A DNA stretch of 64,000 bases from Terriglobia bacterium (GCA_020073465.1 JAIQFC010000013.1:1-64000), one strand, 5' to 3'. Positions 15,689 through 24,847 are shown, numbered from the stretch's first letter. Program-made: numbers and translations. Notes: generated by a model not told the origin, from the letters alone.

Positions 15689-17203
15689 ATGCGAATCGTG
15701 AAACTGCTGTGCCTGATTCTCCTGTGCAGCCTAACCTGTATTGCAGCTAATCCCCCAGCCGATGATGTTGCAAACCAGATCATCCAGACCGCACTGCAAC
15801 CCTCTCCCCTGGAGAGCAACTTGCGCCAGTTGACCGACGAGATAGGCGGCCGGGTGCCCGGCACTCAGGCTATGCAGCGCGCGGTCACGTGGGGAACGCA
15901 CGCTTTCACCGTCGCCGGCGCAGACAGCGTCCACACCGAAGCGTTCACCATCCCATATTCCTGGTCTGAAGGCGCCACCGCGATGACGGCGACCACGTTC
16001 TACGAGGTGGGTGACACCAAGGTGGGAGGATATCTTCCCACCGTCTTCCGCGTCCGCGCCGTTTCCGTTGCCTGGGCCCCGGCGCTCGCCCCCGTGCAGC
16101 ACGTCCCGATTGTCGATGTCGGCGAAGGCTCAGAAGCCGATTTCCAGAAAGCCGGCGACATTTCCGGGAAGATCATCCTCGTGCACACCGTAGTCCTCAA
16201 GACCTGGGCCGATCTGTTTGCCGAATACACGAACGCCCCGCCAGTCATCGACCGTGCTGTGAAGGGAAAAGCCAAGGCGATCGCCTTCATGGCCACGCGC
16301 GAGCACGACATCCTTTACCGCCACACGAATTCTTCCGCCGGAGAAATTGATCGCATTCCCATGGTCCTGGTCGCACGCGAGGATGGAGAGCGTATCGCGC
16401 GCCTGCTGGCCGCGGGCCGTCCCGTCTGGACCGACCTCTCGATTCCCAACCAGCTCGGCGGACCGATCAAAGCCTCGAACGTCATCGCGGAGATCAAGGG
16501 CAGCGACAAGCCTGACGAGTTTGTAATCGTTGGCGCTCATCTTGACTCGTGGGAACTGGGCACTGGCGCCCTCGACAACGGATGCAACGCCGCCCTCGTG
16601 ATCGACACGCTGCGGGCGATCAAGGCCTCAGGACTCAAGCCCCGCCGCACCATGCGCTTTATTCTTTTTTCCGGAGAGGAACAGGGACTGGTCGGCTCCC
16701 GCGCTTATGCCACCGACCATCGGCGCGAGCTCGACAAGGCTGCTGGAGTCGTCATCTACGATTCCGGCACCGGCAAGACGACCAGCTTCTCCATCGGTGG
16801 ACGGAAAGACGTGATTGAGACGGCCAAGCAACTGGTTGCTCCCCTGCGGCAGTTTGGCGTGACTGACTTGAACCTCGCCATGGAGTGGGGCACCGATCAC
16901 TTTGACTTCATGCTCGAAGGCGTCCCCACCTTCGTCGCTGATCAGGAGGAGGCAAACTATCTGGAGAATTACCACGCTGTCTCCGACACATACGACAAGG
17001 TGGAGTTTGCGCAGTTGAAGCAGCACGTCGCGGAAGCGGCTGCGCTCAGCTTTAGCCTCGCGAGTCTTCCCGAGAAAATTGCCCCCCGCCTGACCCATGA
17101 CCAGATCGAACAGACCATGCGTGACACCAACAGTGTGGACCTGCTGAAGGCCTTCGGGCTGTGGGACGATTGGGTCAGCGGAAAGCGTGGAAGGCAGAAG
17201 TAA
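15689..17203 (+). CDS. Secreted M28-family aminopeptidase with PA domain
   Basis: A 504-residue exported zinc peptidase. A signal peptide (MRIVKLLCLILLCSLTCIAA) precedes a protease-associated domain insertion (about 120-270). The catalytic domain shows IVGAHLDSWELGTGALDNG (zinc His and Asp), FILFSGEEQGLVGS (catalytic and zinc Glu), VVIYDSGTG and YHAVSDTYDK (last zinc His). The architecture matches M28 carboxypeptidase/aminopeptidases that hydrolyse N-terminal residues of peptides. The ATG at 15689 is chosen because upstream in-frame DNA is dispersed repeat. It lies beside another M28 gene, but the two are too different for a recent duplication. Confidence 0.88.
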   Translation: MRIVKLLCLILLCSLTCIAANPPADDVANQIIQTALQPSPLESNLRQLTDEIGGRVPGTQAMQRAVTWGTHAFTVAGADSVHTEAFTIPYSWSEGATAMTATTFYEVGDTKVGGYLPTVFRVRAVSVAWAPALAPVQHVPIVDVGEGSEADFQKAGDISGKIILVHTVVLKTWADLFAEYTNAPPVIDRAVKGKAKAIAFMATREHDILYRHTNSSAGEIDRIPMVLVAREDGERIARLLAAGRPVWTDLSIPNQLGGPIKASNVIAEIKGSDKPDEFVIVGAHLDSWELGTGALDNGCNAALVIDTLRAIKASGLKPRRTMRFILFSGEEQGLVGSRAYATDHRRELDKAAGVVIYDSGTGKTTSFSIGGRKDVIETAKQLVAPLRQFGVTDLNLAMEWGTDHFDFMLEGVPTFVADQEEANYLENYHAVSDTYDKVEFAQLKQHVAEAAALSFSLASLPEKIAPRLTHDQIEQTMRDTNSVDLLKAFGLWDDWVSGKRGRQK

Positions 17204-17290
17204 GAAGATTTTCAATTTCCGATTTCCGATTCCCGATTGAGCCGCGGGCCGTTCAATCGACAATCGGCAATCGACAGTCGGCAATTCACC

Positions 17291-18211
17291 TTGCTCTATT
17301 TCTGGATTCTTTTCAACCTCTTCGCGATTGGCATGTTGGCGCTAGACCTGCGGGTCTTCCACCGTCCCGGCCACGTTGTGCGCTTCCGCGAAGCTCTGGG
17401 CTGGAGCGCGATGTGGATCGCTCTGGCTGTCGTCTTTGCCGCCATGGTTTACTTCTGGCAGGGACACCAGACCGCGCTCGAATTCGTTACTGGCTACGTT
17501 GTCGAACTCTCGCTGAGCGTCGACAACCTCTTCGTCTTCCTTGTGATCTTCCGTTACTTCTCCGTCCCCGACGAGCAGCAGCATCGCGTACTGTTCTGGG
17601 GCATTCTGGGAGCCCTGGTCATGCGCGGCATCTTCATTGGCGCAGGCGTTGGCCTCATCCACCGCTTCCACTGGGTTCTCTATGTGTTCGGCGTTCTGCT
17701 GATCTACAGCGGCATTCGCGTCTGCGTCATGGGCGAGCACCAGATCGACCCGTCGAAGAATCCCCTGGTAAACGTCTTGCGCCGGATGATCCCGGTGACC
17801 GACCAGTATCATGAGGGCAGGTTCTTCATCCGCTTCCCACAGAAAGCACCCAGCCTTTACGCCACTCCGCTGCTGGTGGTGCTGCTGGTAATCGAAACCA
17901 CCGACGTACTCTTCGCCGTGGATTCCATCCCCGCGGTCCTTGCCATCACTCTGAACGCTTTCATCGTCTATACCTCCAACGTCTTCGCCATCCTGGGCCT
18001 GCGTTCGATGTATTTCGCCGTGGCGGGCCTGATGAAGATCTTCCGCTTCCTGCACTACGGCTTGGCCGTCGTGCTGATGCTGATCGGACTGAAGATGCTG
18101 ATTGCGGATTACTTCCGGATTCCGACTCTGGCAACGCTCGGAATGGTGGCTGGCGTGTTACTCATCTCGGTCTTGGCCTCGGTAGCATACCCAGCCAAGA
18201 ACCCCGATTAG
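17291..18211 (+). CDS. TerC-family integral membrane protein
   Basis: A 306-residue membrane protein of the TerC/Alx family, linked in other bacteria to tellurite resistance and manganese export. It has about nine hydrophobic segments and the family signatures ALDLRVFHR, ELSLSVDNLFVFLVIFRYF (with the conserved Asp-Asn) and ETTDVLFAVDSIPAVLAIT (second acidic site). Start choice: TTG 17291 begins the family-like MLYFWILFNLF. A TTG at 17237 would add residues encoded by simple GATTTCCGATTCCC repeats and is unlikely. No partner ter genes are nearby. Confidence 0.88.
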   Translation: MLYFWILFNLFAIGMLALDLRVFHRPGHVVRFREALGWSAMWIALAVVFAAMVYFWQGHQTALEFVTGYVVELSLSVDNLFVFLVIFRYFSVPDEQQHRVLFWGILGALVMRGIFIGAGVGLIHRFHWVLYVFGVLLIYSGIRVCVMGEHQIDPSKNPLVNVLRRMIPVTDQYHEGRFFIRFPQKAPSLYATPLLVVLLVIETTDVLFAVDSIPAVLAITLNAFIVYTSNVFAILGLRSMYFAVAGLMKIFRFLHYGLAVVLMLIGLKMLIADYFRIPTLATLGMVAGVLLISVLASVAYPAKNPD

Positions 18212-18283
18212 AGTTGGAGCGCGAAGCCATTCTCAAGGTGCGGGGGCTGATCCTCACGCACCCCTGGGCCGTCTCGCAGGTGA

Positions 18284-19111
18284 TCAGAACTTCAGAGTGA
18301 TGAGCATTGCGAGGATATCCAACGTCCAGTGGGCCAGGATCAACGGCGGCAACCGGCGCACCTTCAGGTAAAGCAGCGTCAGAACGACGACTCCCGGCAG
18401 GAACGCGAGGAAACGCCAAGCGATATATTGCCAGTCCAGGACCAGAGGCAGGAAAGCGTGCTGCAGTGCCCACCAGAAGCCCACGATGACCACCGCGATC
18501 CAGCGCCCCCGTGAAAGTGCTTCAATCCGCGGAAAGGCGTAGCCCAGGTAAGTCATTTCTTCCGTAGGTGACCATACCAGCCACCACAGGCTGAGACTGT
18601 AGACCGTCGCCCAAAGCGGTAGCGCTCGTGCCGTCAGCAGCCCCGGATAAAGGGGCGGCTGACCGCTTCCATATACCAGCCGGGTGACCACGGGAGCGGC
18701 CGCCATAAAGAAAGGAAAAACGACAACGAGGCACCCGATTCCGACGAAGACGTCACGCCCCCATCGCAACCGGGGTCGTCCGATCAAGTCGCGGAGTCGG
18801 ATACCCTCTTTGCGGCTGTACAAGACCATCAGGCCCAGACAGCCAATATCCACCAGCGTTCCGTAGACCGACCACCAGGGAGCTGCCGCGTTCCAGGACC
18901 ATCTCCCCTTTTGGATCCAGAACAGGCATGCGACAAATGCCTGCGCGACGATCATCAGGCCAGTGCGTCCGGTCACCAGTATCAATGGGCCGGTCCAAGT
19001 CAGTTGTCCTGAAGTGGCACGCCTCGTTAGGGCTGATCGTGAATTGGGGCCATCCTCGGTGCTGGTCGGGATCGCCAAACCGCTACTTGCCACTGCAACG
19101 TGGGACACCAT
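18284..19111 (-). CDS. CPBP-family intramembrane protease (CAAX/Abi type)
   Basis: A 275-residue membrane protein with about seven hydrophobic segments. Motif 1 is PTEEMTYLGYAFPR, giving the paired glutamates and downstream Arg. Motif 2 is FWWALQHAF and motif 3 is HWTLDIL. Together they supply the Glu/His residues expected for a CPBP metalloprotease. The N-terminal ~45 residues are polar and unlike the family. Members act in prenyl-protein processing, bacteriocin self-immunity or protein secretion, and the context here does not choose between these. An AGGGGGG tract precedes the ATG at 19111. Its stop faces that of the TerC gene. Confidence 0.8.
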   Translation of the reverse strand: MVSHVAVASSGLAIPTSTEDGPNSRSALTRRATSGQLTWTGPLILVTGRTGLMIVAQAFVACLFWIQKGRWSWNAAAPWWSVYGTLVDIGCLGLMVLYSRKEGIRLRDLIGRPRLRWGRDVFVGIGCLVVVFPFFMAAAPVVTRLVYGSGQPPLYPGLLTARALPLWATVYSLSLWWLVWSPTEEMTYLGYAFPRIEALSRGRWIAVVIVGFWWALQHAFLPLVLDWQYIAWRFLAFLPGVVVLTLLYLKVRRLPPLILAHWTLDILAMLITLKF

Positions 19112-19192
19112 CTGTCCCCCCTTTTTGGCCCTAGGGCGCCTCCGGAGTGCAAGTCAAGAAAAACGAAAGGCCGGGTAACGATTCAGTTTGAT

Positions 19193-19333
19193 TGTCATCC
19201 TGAGCAAGCATACTTTGCGCCGCGAAAGCCTGCCCTGAGCGAAGTCGAAGGGGATCTGGGCGAGCCGCGCGAAGGGGCGCGTACTTAGCGACCCATTAGT
19301 CGCGCGTTTGGCTCGCTTCCGTACCAAACTGCA
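19193..19333. repeat. Dispersed repeat with a nested 24-bp element
   Basis: Homologous along its length to 15488-15604. It is split by AGCCTGCCCTGAGCGAAGTC plus GAAGGGG (about 19227-19253), which is absent at the corresponding point of the other copy. The flanking bases rejoin cleanly, so the short element inserted into the longer repeat. Confidence 0.8.
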
Positions 19334-19360
19334 CCACTACCGAAAGCTCTCCGAACTCTC

Positions 19361-20932
19361 CTAGACGAAGGCTACTTTCTCGCCCCGGACCACCGAGTGC
19401 TTCAGAAACTTCTTGTCGTCGTGGTCGGGATAGTCCGTCCGATAGTGCGCCCCGCGGCTTTCCTCGCGCGCCAGCGCCGAACGCGCAACCAGCAGCCCGG
19501 CTACCTGCAAATTGGCCGCCTCATAAGCCCTTCGTGTGCGCGGATTCGCCAGCCTGGACGCCAGCTCCTGCAGCTTGTAAATCGCTTCCTGCATGCTTCG
19601 CCGCATGCGAACGATTCCAACATCGTTCCACATCACGTCTTGTATCTGCCCAATCACTTCCTCCAACCCGGCATCGACCGGGCCATTGGAATAGGCCGCT
19701 TTGGGCTGTCCGCCCGCTTTGGGCCGCCCCGGCTTTATCTCTTCGCGCATGACCTTTCCGGCTCGTGCTCCGTACACCAAGCCTTCCAGCAGGGAATTGC
19801 TGGCCAACCGGTTGGCTCCGTGTACTCCGGTCGCCGCCGCTTCGCCCGCGGCGTACAGGCCCGCGAGGCTCGCTCTGCCGTCCAGATCGGTACGCACGCC
19901 ACCCATCGAGTAGTGCGCCGCCGGCCGAATCGGGATCAGATCCTCGGTGATGTCAATGTTGTGCTGCATGCAGGTGGCATGAATCCGCGGAAAGCGCTTC
20001 TGCACCTTGGACGCGTTCATGTGTGTGAGGTCAAGATAGACAAACGGATCCTTGGCGTGGCTCACTTCCATCTCATGCACGATGGCACGCGCCACAACGT
20101 CGCGCGGAGCCAGTTCCCCCATCGGGTGATACTTCCCCATAAAGCGGTCCATCTCGATGTTGCGCAGGTACGCGCCCTCACCACGCAAGGCCTCCGACAG
20201 CAGGAAGCGCGGAGCTTTCTTCAAGTAGAGCGCCGTGGGATGGAACTGAATGAACTCCATGTCGCTGACTTCCGCGCCCGCGCGGAACGCCATAGCCACA
20301 CCGTCTCCGGTGGCGACTTCCGGATTGGTTGTGTTGCGATACAGCTGCCCCATCCCGCCCGTGGCCAGAAGCACTGCCGAGCACGCGACTTCCTCTGCGA
20401 TTCCCTTTTCGTTGATCAGGGAGATGCCGGTGACCCGGCCGCCATCGGTGAGCAGCCCGGTGGAGAACTCAAACTCCACTACGGAAATGTTTTTCAGCGT
20501 CTGCGCCTTGGCGAACAGCGCCCGGAGAATCTCTCTTCCAGTCGAGTCTCCCTGGGCGTGCAGGATGCGGTTCCGGCTATGCGCCCCTTCGCGCCCAAAT
20601 ACCAGCTTGGTGCCGTTGCGATCGAAGTGCGTGCCCCAGGCAATCAGCTCCTCGATGCGATGCGGACCTTCTTCCACCAGGACTTTCACGGCGTCGAGAT
20701 TACACAGCCCGTCGCCGGCGCTGAGCGTGTCCTGCAAGTGCAGGCTGACTTCGTCTTCGTCGCTGAGCGCGGCGGCGATTCCGCCCTGGGCGTACTGTGT
20801 ATTGGAGTTGGTGACTTCTTTTTTTGCCAGTACGAGCACACGCCCGGCTTCCGCCAGTTCAATCGCGGCCCGCAGGCCCGCGACACCGGCGCCAATCACC
20901 ACGAAGTCAGTCTCGGCTGGTAGACCCTTCAT
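19361..20932 (-). CDS. nadB: L-aspartate oxidase
   Basis: A 523-residue FAD enzyme that oxidises L-aspartate to iminoaspartate, the first step of de novo NAD synthesis. FAD binding appears in VVIGAGVAGLRAAIELAEAG at the N-terminus, with NSNTQYAQGGIAAAL (about 42-56), LATGGMGQLY, GVAMAFRAGAEVSDMEFIQ and AAHYSMGGV/GEAAATGVHGANRLASNS. The C-terminal three-helix capping domain is present. ATG 20932 starts just before the Rossmann strand; an ATG at 20974 would add 14 residues. No nadA or nadC is in the window. It is divergent from aroB with under 80 bp between starts. Confidence 0.95.
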   Translation of the reverse strand: MKGLPAETDFVVIGAGVAGLRAAIELAEAGRVLVLAKKEVTNSNTQYAQGGIAAALSDEDEVSLHLQDTLSAGDGLCNLDAVKVLVEEGPHRIEELIAWGTHFDRNGTKLVFGREGAHSRNRILHAQGDSTGREILRALFAKAQTLKNISVVEFEFSTGLLTDGGRVTGISLINEKGIAEEVACSAVLLATGGMGQLYRNTTNPEVATGDGVAMAFRAGAEVSDMEFIQFHPTALYLKKAPRFLLSEALRGEGAYLRNIEMDRFMGKYHPMGELAPRDVVARAIVHEMEVSHAKDPFVYLDLTHMNASKVQKRFPRIHATCMQHNIDITEDLIPIRPAAHYSMGGVRTDLDGRASLAGLYAAGEAAATGVHGANRLASNSLLEGLVYGARAGKVMREEIKPGRPKAGGQPKAAYSNGPVDAGLEEVIGQIQDVMWNDVGIVRMRRSMQEAIYKLQELASRLANPRTRRAYEAANLQVAGLLVARSALAREESRGAHYRTDYPDHDDKKFLKHSVVRGEKVAFV

Positions 20933-21008
20933 CGTCGGGGAAATGGTACCACTTTGCGAGGGTGGGCAAGTCATGTGGGGTTTTGCCGTGCGCTATGATG
21001 GAAAACGC

Positions 21009-22118
21009 ATGCCGCAAGTGACCATTCACGTGCCCCCACGCTCCTACCAGGCTCGGATTGAAAATGGTCTGCTCAGCCGCGCCGGATCGGTCCTGGGAGA
21101 GCTGCTTCCCCAAGCCAGCCGGATCTTTGTCGTTACCGTCCCCCCCGTTCGAAAGCGCTGGGGGACAAAGCTCGTTCGCTCGCTCACCGCGGGCGGCTTC
21201 AAGCCTCAGGTGCTGACCATGCCCGATGGCGAGCCCGCAAAACGGCTCGCGACGGTGGAAGCTCTGGCCGAAAAACTGGCCCGGCTCGGCGCCGACCGCA
21301 AAGCGGTCATCGTCGCGTTCGGAGGCGGCGTGGTCGGAGATGTCAGCGGATTGCTGGCCTCGCTCTACATGCGCGGGGTCGAAATCGTGCAGGTCCCAAC
21401 CACCGTCCTCGCCCAGGTCGATGCCTCCATCGGCGGCAAGACCGGAGTGAATCTGGTGGCAGGGAAGAATCTCGTGGGCACGTTCTACCACCCGCGGGTT
21501 GTGCTGATCGATCCTGGTGTGCTTAAGACCTTGCCGGACCGCGAGTTCCGTGCCGGACTCTATGAGGCGCTCAAGTGTGGCGTGATCGGTGACGTTGAGC
21601 TCTTCCTTCGCTTCGAACAGAGTCGTGCCAGGATTCTGAAACGTGACCCGGCGGAGCTGGAGTGGCTGATCGCGCAATCCGTAAAGTTGAAAGCCGAAGT
21701 CGTCTCCGCGGATGAGCACGAGGGTGGTCTGCGCCGCGTTCTCAATCTGGGTCACACCATCGGTCATGCGCTCGAGGCCGAAACCGGATACAGCCGCCTG
21801 CTTCATGGGGAAGCCGTGGCCTGGGGCATGATCGCCGCGACGAATATTGCGTTGAGCGTCCGCCGCACTGACAGCGTGACCGCGGGCCGGATCGCCGACG
21901 CTGTACTCAGCCTGGGCCGCCTGCCCGAGGTGAACGTCAACCCACGCAAGATTCTGGCTCGGCTTCAATCCGACAAGAAAACACAAAACGGCGTAGTGCA
22001 CTTTGTGCTGCCCCGCGAAATCGGCAAGGTCGAAATCGCCAGCGACGTGCCCGAGAGCGCCGTCCTCGATGCGGTGGAGGAACTTCGCCGCCTGTCGCGC
22101 GGTGGGTGGGGAAAGTAG
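21009..22118 (+). CDS. aroB: 3-dehydroquinate synthase
   Basis: A 369-residue NAD- and zinc-dependent enzyme that makes 3-dehydroquinate from DAHP in the shikimate pathway. NAD-binding and active-site motifs GGGVVGDVSGLLASLYMRG, VPTTVLAQVDASIGGKTG and NLVAGKNLVGTFYHP are all present. Zinc ligands are expected in YEALKCG, LNLGHTIGHALE and LLHGEAVAWGM. The ATG at 21009 matches normal family length. The frame is open far upstream, but that region is antisense to nadB. No other aro gene is near. Repeats follow downstream. Confidence 0.96.
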   Translation: MPQVTIHVPPRSYQARIENGLLSRAGSVLGELLPQASRIFVVTVPPVRKRWGTKLVRSLTAGGFKPQVLTMPDGEPAKRLATVEALAEKLARLGADRKAVIVAFGGGVVGDVSGLLASLYMRGVEIVQVPTTVLAQVDASIGGKTGVNLVAGKNLVGTFYHPRVVLIDPGVLKTLPDREFRAGLYEALKCGVIGDVELFLRFEQSRARILKRDPAELEWLIAQSVKLKAEVVSADEHEGGLRRVLNLGHTIGHALEAETGYSRLLHGEAVAWGMIAATNIALSVRRTDSVTAGRIADAVLSLGRLPEVNVNPRKILARLQSDKKTQNGVVHFVLPREIGKVEIASDVPESAVLDAVEELRRLSRGGWGK

Positions 22119-22200
22119 AAGCGATTGTTGATTGCTGATTTCTTGATTGTTGATTGAACAAGCAGAGCCAGCCCGGGATTTGTGAGCAACTCTGCTTTTG

Positions 22201-22358
22201 GGTGGCGCAGCGCTTCCAGCGCTGCGATAAGCGGGTAAACAGGCGGGTTTGGCAGGCTGCGTAAGAAACCGATCTACGATTCTGTTTTGAAAGGGAGCGG
22301 CTTTGAGCCGCACCGTAAGTGCCCCAAGAAGCAATCGGGGCTTTAGCCCCTGAGGTTC
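22201..22358. repeat. Tandem of two dispersed repeat types
   Basis: GGTGGCGCAGCGCTTCCAGC (22201-22220) begins a hairpin unit also seen at 30972-30996 and inverted at 51653-51674. It is followed by CGATCTACGATTCTGTTTTG and AAAGGGAGCGGCTTTGAGCC, then GGGGCTTTAGCCCCTGAGG, matching 12838-12918. Just before (22119-22155) is a simple GATTGTTGATT-like repeat. This accounts for the gap between aroB and the methyltransferase gene. Confidence 0.7.
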
Positions 22359-22394
22359 CGTTGCGATCCGCCGACGCGTGGCCGGCATTCTCGA

Positions 22395-23156
22395 ATGAGC
22401 GAAGCCAATAAATCGATGGTCGTCGGCGCCTCTCCCGAAGGCGCCAGTGACGCGCCTTCTGCCGCCCGCGCTGTGCGCGAGATGTTTACGTCGATCGCGC
22501 CGCGCTACGACCTGCTCAACCACGTCCTGTCATTCAACGTCGACCGCTTGTGGTGGAGACGTGCCGCGAGTACTTTCCGTCATATCCTCGCGAACAACAG
22601 CGCCCGTGTCCTCGATCTCTGTTGTGGTACCGGTGACATGACATTCGCTCTACGCCGCGAAGCAGGAAAGTCCGCGCAGATCCTCGGCGCGGACTTCTCC
22701 CACGCCATGCTGCAGCGTGCGCTCGAGAAATCGGAGAACGGCCGCCCATCCGCGCCCGGCTGGATCGAAGCCGATGCCCTGAACCTTCCCTTTCCAGAGG
22801 CGTACTTCGATCTCGTGACCTCCGCCTTCGGTTTCCGCAACCTGGCGGACTACGATGCCGGCCTGCGCGAGATTGCTCGCGTCCTCAAGCCCGGACGCGA
22901 ATGCGGCATACTCGACTTCGGCGAGCCGAAGGGACTGATGGGTTCTCTGTATCGGTTTTACTTCAAGCAAGTGCTGCCCCGCGTCGGCACGATGATCTCC
23001 GGTGTCCGCGGCCCCTATGCCTATCTTCCGGCGTCGGTCGAGCGATTTCCCGACCCGGAAGAAATGCTGGCGCGCATGCGCCGCGCCGGCTTCACCGAAG
23101 CCGCTTGGACTCCCTACACGTTTGGAATTGCGGGCCTCTACCGCGGACGGAAGTAG
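22395..23156 (+). CDS. menG: Demethylmenaquinone methyltransferase
   Basis: A 253-residue class I SAM methyltransferase of the UbiE/MenG family, adding the last methyl group in menaquinone synthesis. The N-terminal MFTSIAPRYDLLNHVLSF and SAM-binding VLDLCCGTGDMTFALR are characteristic. Further family signatures are LPFPEAYFDLVTSAFGFRNL, EIARVLKPGRECGILDFGEP and the C-terminal TFGIAGLYRGRK. Whether the cell uses menaquinone, ubiquinone or both is not visible here, so ubiE is an alternative symbol; acidobacteria generally use menaquinones. The first ~22 residues are a polar extension. The neighbours are repeats and an anti-sigma gene on the other strand. Confidence 0.93.
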   Translation: MSEANKSMVVGASPEGASDAPSAARAVREMFTSIAPRYDLLNHVLSFNVDRLWWRRAASTFRHILANNSARVLDLCCGTGDMTFALRREAGKSAQILGADFSHAMLQRALEKSENGRPSAPGWIEADALNLPFPEAYFDLVTSAFGFRNLADYDAGLREIARVLKPGRECGILDFGEPKGLMGSLYRFYFKQVLPRVGTMISGVRGPYAYLPASVERFPDPEEMLARMRRAGFTEAAWTPYTFGIAGLYRGRK

Positions 23157-23166
23157 GCAACAGCCG

Positions 23167-23365
23167 CGTAGGGACAGCCGCCTCGGCTGTCCGCCGGGCA
23201 CAGCCCGGTAGTTCCCCACTCTGCTGGAGTTACGGAGGAATCACGGACGGAAAAATGAAGAATTATGGATTAGAGCCCGTCTCACAAATAGGTTTTGGGA
23301 AGGGCACGGCTTCCAGCCGTGCCGTCCAAGGCCCCAAGAGCCGGGGCTTTAGCCCCTGGGGCCAT
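23167..23365. repeat. Two dispersed repeats after menG
   Basis: GACAGCCGCCTCGGCTGTCC (about 23173-23192) with CCGGGCACAGCCCGG is the family found inside metH. GGGCACGGCTTCCAGCCGTG and CCGGGGCTTTAGCCCCTGGG (about 23300-23360) belong to the family at 12.8 and 22.3 kb. Nothing else was recognised in the ~280-bp gap. Confidence 0.65.
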
Positions 23366-23436
23366 CAGCGGTAAGCTCCTCTTAGCACTTGTTGAGCGAG
23401 ACATTCGCGGAACCTCAGCGAGACAATCGGAACTAC

Positions 23437-24186
23437 CTACCCCGCACTCCGCAGCAGCTTGCTCAGCGCCCGAATGTCATCTGGACTCGCATCCCCAATG
23501 ACAAAGTAGCGCAGACCGTTCCTCGTCCAACTCTCGACATTGAACGAAAGTTGGTTCACCGGACCAGTCGCCAAACTCGGCATCTCGGCCCCACGCTCTG
23601 GAAAAATGAAAACGGAAATCTTGTGCTGCCGCACCTGAAAGATCAAATGCGCCCCGGCAGACTGCTGCACGTAGGCAACCCGCCCGCCTACCAGACTGAA
23701 TTCCGAGCCCTGCAATTCCGGCAGATTGAACGTGAAGGGAATCCTTCCCTGGAACCACGGCTTCACCGTGTGCCGGTCGGAAGAAACCACGTCCACCGGC
23801 GCCACACTCGCCAGGGTCGCAACATGCAGGTCCGCCAACTCACTGTAGAGGCGCTGCCGCTGCGCATTCTCGCGTCCCAGAGATGTGTACAAAGCTCCGG
23901 CAGCCACGATCAAAGCGAGAGCCGCCACCGCGGCCCATCTCCACCAGCGGAGTCCTACAAGCGGCGCCGGCGCCGAGTCTTTCGCAATCTTGTCTCGCAA
24001 CTGCGCGCTCGGCGCATAACGTCTGCCTGCGATTTGCACAGACCGCTTGAACTGTACCCGCTCCAGCGCGTCGCTCGCACATGCGCTGCAACTCCGCAGA
24101 TGCAAGCCCAAAGCGCTGGCTTCCGCCGCGGGCAGTTCGCCATCTAGGTACAGGTCGAGCTTGCTGCCCCATTCCTCACATGCCAT
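23437..24186 (-). CDS. Transmembrane anti-sigma factor with zinc-finger (ZAS) domain
   Basis: A 249-residue membrane protein. The N-terminal anti-sigma domain carries Cys3 and the HLRSCSAC motif (Hx3Cx2C, about residues 29-36), the zinc signature of ZAS anti-sigma factors. A hydrophobic helix at about 85-103 (WAAVAALALIVAAGALY) spans the membrane. The C-terminal ~145 residues would be periplasmic and carry no motif I recognise. The start overlaps the end of the sigma-factor gene by 11 bp, the usual arrangement for a co-translated sigma/anti-sigma pair. Inferred role: sequestering that sigma factor until a periplasmic signal is sensed. Confidence 0.88.
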   Translation of the reverse strand: MACEEWGSKLDLYLDGELPAAEASALGLHLRSCSACASDALERVQFKRSVQIAGRRYAPSAQLRDKIAKDSAPAPLVGLRWWRWAAVAALALIVAAGALYTSLGRENAQRQRLYSELADLHVATLASVAPVDVVSSDRHTVKPWFQGRIPFTFNLPELQGSEFSLVGGRVAYVQQSAGAHLIFQVRQHKISVFIFPERGAEMPSLATGPVNQLSFNVESWTRNGLRYFVIGDASPDDIRALSKLLRSAG

Positions 24187-24721
24187 GTCGCCCTCCAGCC
24201 AGCTTCTGCTGCAACACGCTCCGAAGCGCTTTCCGTGCGCGCGACAGGCGCGACATCACCGTGCCAATCGGAATCACCAGCGTCTCCGAGATCTCCTGGT
24301 ACGACATTTCCTCGACCTCGAACAGCAGCAAAATCTCACGATGATGTGCCGGGACTTCTCCCAGCGCCTGCTGCACCATCTCCCGATTCGCCTGCTCGAG
24401 CAGGAGACTCTCCGGCGTTGTGGTTTCTTTCGGAAGCGCGTCTTCCTGCTCCTCCGCATCCAGTATGACTGTTGCCTTGAGTCCCGTACGCGAACTCAAG
24501 AACGAATTGCGCAGGATGCGGTACATCCAGGCGCGAAAATTGGTCCCGAGTTGAAAGGAAGGGAATCCGCGCAACGCCTTCGCGTAGGTTTCCTGCACCA
24601 GATCTTCCGCCTCGGCGGTGTCTTGCGTCAGCCAGTGAGCGAAGTTGTAGAGCTGATCAAACAGAGGCATAGCCAGATCTTCAAACGTCGCGGCAGGCAA
24701 GCGCTGGTCTGGCACCTCCAT
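24176..24721 (-). CDS. ECF-type RNA polymerase sigma factor
   Basis: A 181-residue sigma-70 family extracytoplasmic-function factor. Region 2 is seen as LYNFAHWLTQDTAEAEDLVQ through FRAWMYRILRNSFLSSRT. Region 4 is VPAHHREILLLFEVEEMSYQ followed by IGTVMSRLSRARKALR, a helix-turn-helix recognising the -35 element. ATG 24721 is preferred over the upstream ATG at 24781. The candidate autoregulatory promoter (24726-24753) would start transcription almost exactly at 24721, implying a leaderless message. The anti-sigma gene follows with an 11-bp overlap. The adjacent divergent phosphoesterase gene carries the same promoter motif, so it is probably a target. Confidence 0.92.
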   Translation of the reverse strand: MEVPDQRLPAATFEDLAMPLFDQLYNFAHWLTQDTAEAEDLVQETYAKALRGFPSFQLGTNFRAWMYRILRNSFLSSRTGLKATVILDAEEQEDALPKETTTPESLLLEQANREMVQQALGEVPAHHREILLLFEVEEMSYQEISETLVIPIGTVMSRLSRARKALRSVLQQKLAGGRHGM

Positions 24722-24725
24722 AGCA

Positions 24726-24753
24726 TAAACCGCCGAACCGGCAGTTTTATTCC
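24726..24753 (-). promoter_or_regulatory. Candidate ECF-sigma autoregulatory promoter
   Basis: On the - strand: GGAATAAA (24746-24753), a 15-bp spacer and GTTTA (24726-24730), directly upstream of the sigma-factor ATG. It matches the motif on the opposite strand at 24788-24815 in both boxes and in spacing. Confidence 0.6.
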
Positions 24754-24787
24754 CTCCACGGCCACAAATATTTTTCACCAACCTGGC

Positions 24788-24815
24788 GGAATAAACTCCC
24801 GGCCCTCTCTGTTTT
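24788..24815 (+). promoter_or_regulatory. Candidate ECF-sigma target promoter for the phosphoesterase/cupredoxin genes
   Basis: GGAATAAA (24788-24795), a 15-bp spacer and GTTTT (24811-24815), about 32 bp before the ATG of the metallophosphoesterase. An AAGGAG ribosome binding site (24837-24842) follows at normal spacing. Confidence 0.6.
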
Positions 24816-24847
24816 CACCACAGCACCGCAATCACGAAGGAGAAATC

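Noticed and set aside
20250-21008. 250-residue N-terminal extension of AroB
   Set aside because: Antisense to nadB and not similar to any AroB N-terminus. The family start is at 21009.
20907-22523. Long open frame antisense to aroB
   Set aside because: No recognisable domain. aroB on the other strand has all catalytic motifs, and the reverse frame runs through repeats and into menG.
24047-24847. 267-residue N-terminal extension of the phosphoesterase
   Set aside because: Antisense to the sigma/anti-sigma genes. The Tat signal and ribosome binding site set the start at 24848.
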